From Thiocapsa rosea (lineage in GTDB: Bacteria; Pseudomonadota; Gammaproteobacteria; Chromatiales; Chromatiaceae): a stretch of 64,000 bases of DNA. A program made the translations under genes and the position numbers. Under the pieces are notes generated by a model that searched no databases, had not been told where the DNA came from, and was given only the letters and a program-made list of their open reading frames with translations. The first letter of the stretch is position 1, and every line of letters starts with the position of its first letter. Below are positions 60,834 to 64,000 of this stretch, piece by piece. The DNA is taken from positions 1,596,501 to 1,660,500 of the forward strand of contig NZ_RBXL01000001.1 in the NCBI RefSeq assembly GCF_003634315.1. Direction: 5' to 3'.

Positions 60834-61295
60834 ATGGCGGCGATCCTGGTTCTGAACGGACCCAACCTCAACCTGCTCGGAACCCGCGAGCCGGAGCATT
60901 ACGGCCGCACCACGCTGGCGGAGATCCACCAGGGCCTGGAGGATGCGGCTCGGGCTCAGGGCTTCACGCTGGAGTGCATTCAGAGCAACGCCGAGCACGT
61001 CCTGATCGAGGCGGTCCACCGTGCCGCGCACGACGGGGTTCGCTTCATCATCCTGAATCCCGCCGCCTTCACCCACACCAGCGTTGCCCTGCGCGATGCG
61101 CTGCTCGGGGTGGGGATTCCCTTTATCGAGGTGCACCTGTCCAACGTGCACGCCCGGGAGCCGTTTCGGGCCCATTCCTATTTCTCCGACATCGCCGTCG
61201 GGGTGATCAGCGGACTCGGGGCCGAGGGCTACTTTTCAGCATTGCGCGCGGCGGCCGGTCGGCTCGCGCCGGACCTTTCCAACGAGAACCATTGA
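60834..61295 (+). CDS. aroQ: 3-dehydroquinate dehydratase, type II
   Basis: Shikimate pathway step, dehydroquinate to dehydroshikimate. The 153-residue type II enzyme has [17 protein letters not shown] at the start (catalytic Tyr), [33 protein letters not shown] and the [17 protein letters not shown] substrate loop. The ATG giving MAAILVLNG is chosen. It precedes accB by 2 bp, the standard arrangement. Confidence 0.97.
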   Translation: MAAILVLNGPNLNLLGTREPEHYGRTTLAEIHQGLEDAARAQGFTLECIQSNAEHVLIEAVHRAAHDGVRFIILNPAAFTHTSVALRDALLGVGIPFIEVHLSNVHAREPFRAHSYFSDIAVGVISGLGAEGYFSALRAAAGRLAPDLSNENH

Positions 61296-61297
61296 CC

Positions 61298-61756
61298 ATG
61301 GATATCCGCAAGGTAAAGAAGCTGATCGAGCTGTTGGAGCAATCCGACGTCGCCGAGATCGAGATCCACGAAGGCGAGGAATCGGTCCGCATCAGCCGAC
61401 ACGGCAGCGGCGCCATGCCGATGTACATGCCTCAAACCATGCCGATGGGCATCGGCGCCGCGCCGGCTGCGGCGTCGGCAGCCGGAAAGGCATCCGATGA
61501 TGACGATGCCGAGGAGATGGAAGGCGAGGTCGTGCGCTCGCCGATGGTCGGCACCTTCTATCGCGCGCCGTCTCCCGGCTCCAAGTCGTTCGTCGAGGAA
61601 GGCCAGACGGTGAAGTCCGGCGATACGCTCTGCATCATCGAGGCGATGAAGATCCTCAACCAGATCGAGTGCGAGCAAGGCGGTACCATCAGACGTATCC
61701 TGGTCGAGAACGGTCAGCCGGTCGAATACAACCAGCCGCTGTTCGTCATCGAATAA
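61298..61756 (+). CDS. accB: biotin carboxyl carrier protein of acetyl-CoA carboxylase
   Basis: Carries biotin between carboxylase and transferase for fatty-acid synthesis. The 152-residue protein has a helical start ([18 protein letters not shown]), a flexible Ala/Pro/Asp linker (about 50-75) and a biotinyl domain with the biotinylated lysine in [12 protein letters not shown]. It lies between aroQ and accC. Confidence 0.97.
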   Translation: MDIRKVKKLIELLEQSDVAEIEIHEGEESVRISRHGSGAMPMYMPQTMPMGIGAAPAAASAAGKASDDDDAEEMEGEVVRSPMVGTFYRAPSPGSKSFVEEGQTVKSGDTLCIIEAMKILNQIECEQGGTIRRILVENGQPVEYNQPLFVIE

Positions 61757-61848
61757 GGGCGGAGGGCAATGCCCCCGTCGTCAAGCGTAGGCGCCCTCCC
61801 CCGGTGCGCCTCGCCTCCTCCAGCAAAGACATCGCCACCATGCCTGCA

Positions 61849-63189
61849 ATGATCGAGAAGGTCCTGATCGCCAACCGGGGCGAGATCGCGCTCCGGATCC
61901 TGCGCGCCTGTCGCGAGCTGGGCATTAAGACGGTCGCGGTGCACTCCGAAGCGGACCGCGACCTCAAGCACGTCCTCTTGGCCGACGAATCGGTCTGTAT
62001 CGGCCCGGCCGCATCGTTGCTCAGCTATCTCAACGTGCCGGCCATCATCAGCGCGGCCGAGGTGACCGACACGGTCGCCATCCACCCCGGCTACGGTTTC
62101 CTCTCCGAGAACGCCGATTTTGCCGAGCGGGTCGAGCGCTCCGGCTTCATCTTCATCGGCCCGCGACCCGAGACGATCCGCCTGATGGGCGACAAGGTCT
62201 CGGCGATTGCCGCCATGAACAAGGCCGGCGTGCCCTGCGTGCCCGGCTCCGATGGCCCGCTCGACGACAACAAGAAGCGCACCCTCGAGATCGCCCGCCA
62301 GATCGGCTATCCCGTCATCATCAAGGCATCCGGCGGCGGCGGCGGCCGCGGCATGCGGGTCGTGCATTCCGAGGCGACCTTGCTGAACGCCATCTCCCTG
62401 ACCAAGGCGGAGGCGGCCGCGGCCTTCAACAACGACATGGTCTACATGGAGAAATATCTGGAGAACCCGCGTCATGTCGAGTTCCAGGTGCTCTCCGACC
62501 AGCACGGCAACGCCATCCATCTCGGCGAGCGCGACTGCTCGATGCAGCGCCGCCACCAGAAGGTTGTCGAAGAAGCGCCCGCGCCCGGCATCACCGAGGC
62601 ACAACGCCGCGAGATCGGCGAGCGCTGCGCGGAGGCCTGCCGCACCATCGGCTATCGCGGCGCCGGCACCTTCGAGTTCCTCTACGAGGATGGCTGCTTC
62701 TATTTCATCGAGATGAACACGCGCGTGCAGGTCGAGCACCCGGTCACCGAGATGATTACGGGCGTGGACATCGTCAAAGAGCAGATCCTGATCGCCGCCG
62801 GCGAGCCGCTGCGCTACAAGCAGGACGACATCGTGATCCGCGGGCATGCCGTGGAGTGCCGTCTCAACGCCGAGGACTCGGAGACCTTCATGCCGAGCCC
62901 CGGCAAGATCACCGAGTTCCATGCCCCGGGCGGCCCCGGCGTGCGGCTCGAAACGCACATCTATACCGGCTACACGGTGCCGCGCTATTACGACTCCATG
63001 ATCGGCAAGCTGATCACCCACGGCGAGGATCGCGAGTCCGCGATTGCGCGCATGTGCAATGCGCTGCGCGAAACCGTAATCGACGGGATCAACACCAACA
63101 TCAAGCTGCAGCGTTCGATCCTGAGAGACGGGGCGTTTCTGGCGGGCGGGGCGAATATCCACTATCTCGAAAAGAAGCTCGGCATGTAG
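61849..63189 (+). CDS. accC: biotin carboxylase subunit of acetyl-CoA carboxylase
   Basis: ATP-dependent carboxylation of AccB-bound biotin. From [17 protein letters not shown] it is 446 residues, the standard length; ATG 61840 would add MPA. ATP-grasp signs are [14 protein letters not shown] (about 159-172), [21 protein letters not shown] and [20 protein letters not shown]. The frame is open further upstream but overlaps accB. A degraded TAAACCGCG module begins 4 bp after the stop. Confidence 0.97.
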   Translation: MIEKVLIANRGEIALRILRACRELGIKTVAVHSEADRDLKHVLLADESVCIGPAASLLSYLNVPAIISAAEVTDTVAIHPGYGFLSENADFAERVERSGFIFIGPRPETIRLMGDKVSAIAAMNKAGVPCVPGSDGPLDDNKKRTLEIARQIGYPVIIKASGGGGGRGMRVVHSEATLLNAISLTKAEAAAAFNNDMVYMEKYLENPRHVEFQVLSDQHGNAIHLGERDCSMQRRHQKVVEEAPAPGITEAQRREIGERCAEACRTIGYRGAGTFEFLYEDGCFYFIEMNTRVQVEHPVTEMITGVDIVKEQILIAAGEPLRYKQDDIVIRGHAVECRLNAEDSETFMPSPGKITEFHAPGGPGVRLETHIYTGYTVPRYYDSMIGKLITHGEDRESAIARMCNALRETVIDGINTNIKLQRSILRDGAFLAGGANIHYLEKKLGM

Positions 63190-63192
63190 GAC

Positions 63193-63274
63193 TGAACCGC
63201 GTGTCGAGCGACATGGGATGTTCGGGGTCAGGCCAGCCTCGGCGCGATTCGATGGTTTGGCGCGACGCGATTCA
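63193..63274. repeat. diverged 82-bp TAAACCGCG module
   Basis: It starts TGAACCGCGTGTCGAGCGACATG and ends GACGCGATTCA. The ends and length match the 84-bp family module, with many substitutions inside. Confidence 0.65.
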
Positions 63275-63282
63275 GGGAGGTT

Positions 63283-63640
<358 letters not shown>

Positions 63641-63724
63641 TAAACCGCGTCCAGAGCGACATGCGTCATTTTCACGTTTCGTTCAGCGTTAGGGGCTTCC
63701 TCGATCTTGGCGAGACGCGGTTTA
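63641..63724. repeat. 84-bp TAAACCGCG module
   Basis: It begins TAAACCGCGTCCAGAGCGACATGCG and ends GAGACGCGGTTTA, exactly 84 bp. It is closely similar to 33499-33582 and to the inverse of 30366-30449. It abuts the AAGGTGATTTCCGG repeat directly. Confidence 0.9.
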
Positions 63725-63832
63725 AAAGCAGTGAATGCTTGTGCCGGCTTCGAGGCAGTTGGCTCTCGGGGCAGAATCGGACTCCGCTCGGTCACCACGC
63801 AATATAGTCAACTTTCTATCTTCTTAAACACT

Positions 63833-63917
63833 TAAATCGCGTCCGCTCCGGCGCATGTGGACTCGTACGAGGTCGAGACCGAATGAACACTGCGCATATC
63901 CTGCGGGACGCGATTTA
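63833..63917. repeat. diverged 85-bp TAAACCGCG module abutting prmA
   Basis: Ends TAAATCGCGTCC (63833) and GGGACGCGATTTA (to 63917), matching the family with one change in each end. The prmA ATG follows after one base, so any prmA ribosome site would have to lie inside the repeat. Confidence 0.8.
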
Positions 63918-63918
63918 A

Positions 63919-64000
63919 ATGGGCTGGCTGCAGCTTTCCATCGAGGTCTCGAAGCCGGATGCGGAGCAGATCGCCGCCTTCCTGGAGGATGCCGGCGCTC
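63919..64000 (+). CDS. prmA: ribosomal protein L11 methyltransferase, N-terminal part
   Basis: The first 27 codons, MGWLQLSIEVSKPDAEQIAAFLEDAGA, match the substrate-recognition domain of PrmA, which trimethylates L11. The gene runs off the window. accC-prmA is a common order in Gammaproteobacteria. No clear Shine-Dalgarno sequence is visible, because a repeat ends one base before the ATG. Confidence 0.85.
   Translation, partial: MGWLQLSIEVSKPDAEQIAAFLEDAGA

Overview
The window is a GC-rich chromosomal segment of a gammaproteobacterium. The gene order gyrB-recF-dnaN-dnaA (minus) facing rpmH-rnpA-yidD-yidC-mnmE (plus), the pairs fxsA-groES and cutA-dsbD, and aroQ-accB-accC-prmA fit this class. 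A purple sulfur bacterium (Chromatiaceae) is my best guess from overall gene content, but no photosynthesis gene is present to prove it.

Layout. 1-10.9 kb: replication-origin neighbourhood, with two perfect parS palindromes inside recF and DnaA boxes on both sides of dnaA. 10.9-21.7 kb: an accessory island with toxin-antitoxin pairs and a decayed SNF2/DUF3883 helicase - DUF1156 methylase - DUF499 ATPase defence locus. The helicase has lost its Walker A region and carries a frameshift. The methylase keeps only its two ends. Two toxins survive as stubs beside intact antitoxins. A purine-rich inverted-repeat element carrying an S23-type four-helix-bundle gene sits in the helicase, and a short relative without the gene sits in the methylase; both leave the host frame open. 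21.8-24.2 kb: sodB and a lone hydantoinase-B gene. 24.2-28.2 kb: a group II twintron, one complete group II intron inserted between domains V and VI of another. 28.4-44 kb: housekeeping and metabolic genes (NAGGN-type amidotransferase, grxD, rnt, TraB/GumN protein, mlaA, pyrC, ilvE, glnE, D-hexose-6-phosphate epimerase, MFS transporter, HMA2 protein, dihydrolipoamide dehydrogenase-like flavoprotein). 44-54.5 kb: a Tat-exported PhoX-type phosphatase, a parvulin, a DUF2256/photolyase pair, a second photolyase-like protein without antenna domain, a PhoX remnant and membrane proteins. 54.5-64 kb: groESL under a perfect CIRCE operator, fxsA, cutA, a dsbD with a doubled N-terminal domain, a TlpA-like thioredoxin, aroQ, accBC and the start of prmA.

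A dispersed repeat family with ends TAAACCGCG(T/C)CC...GGACGCGGTTTA runs through the window. It consists of an 84-bp module and an 85-bp module, and three copies are the same 192-bp composite (85 + 22-23 spacer + 84). In six genes (gyrB, mlaA, ilvE, the DUF2256 gene, the antenna-less photolyase-like gene and the TVP38-like gene) the repeat's first three bases are the stop codon. This repeat family, the S23 element and the twintron are the most unusual features. No tRNA, rRNA or CRISPR array was seen.
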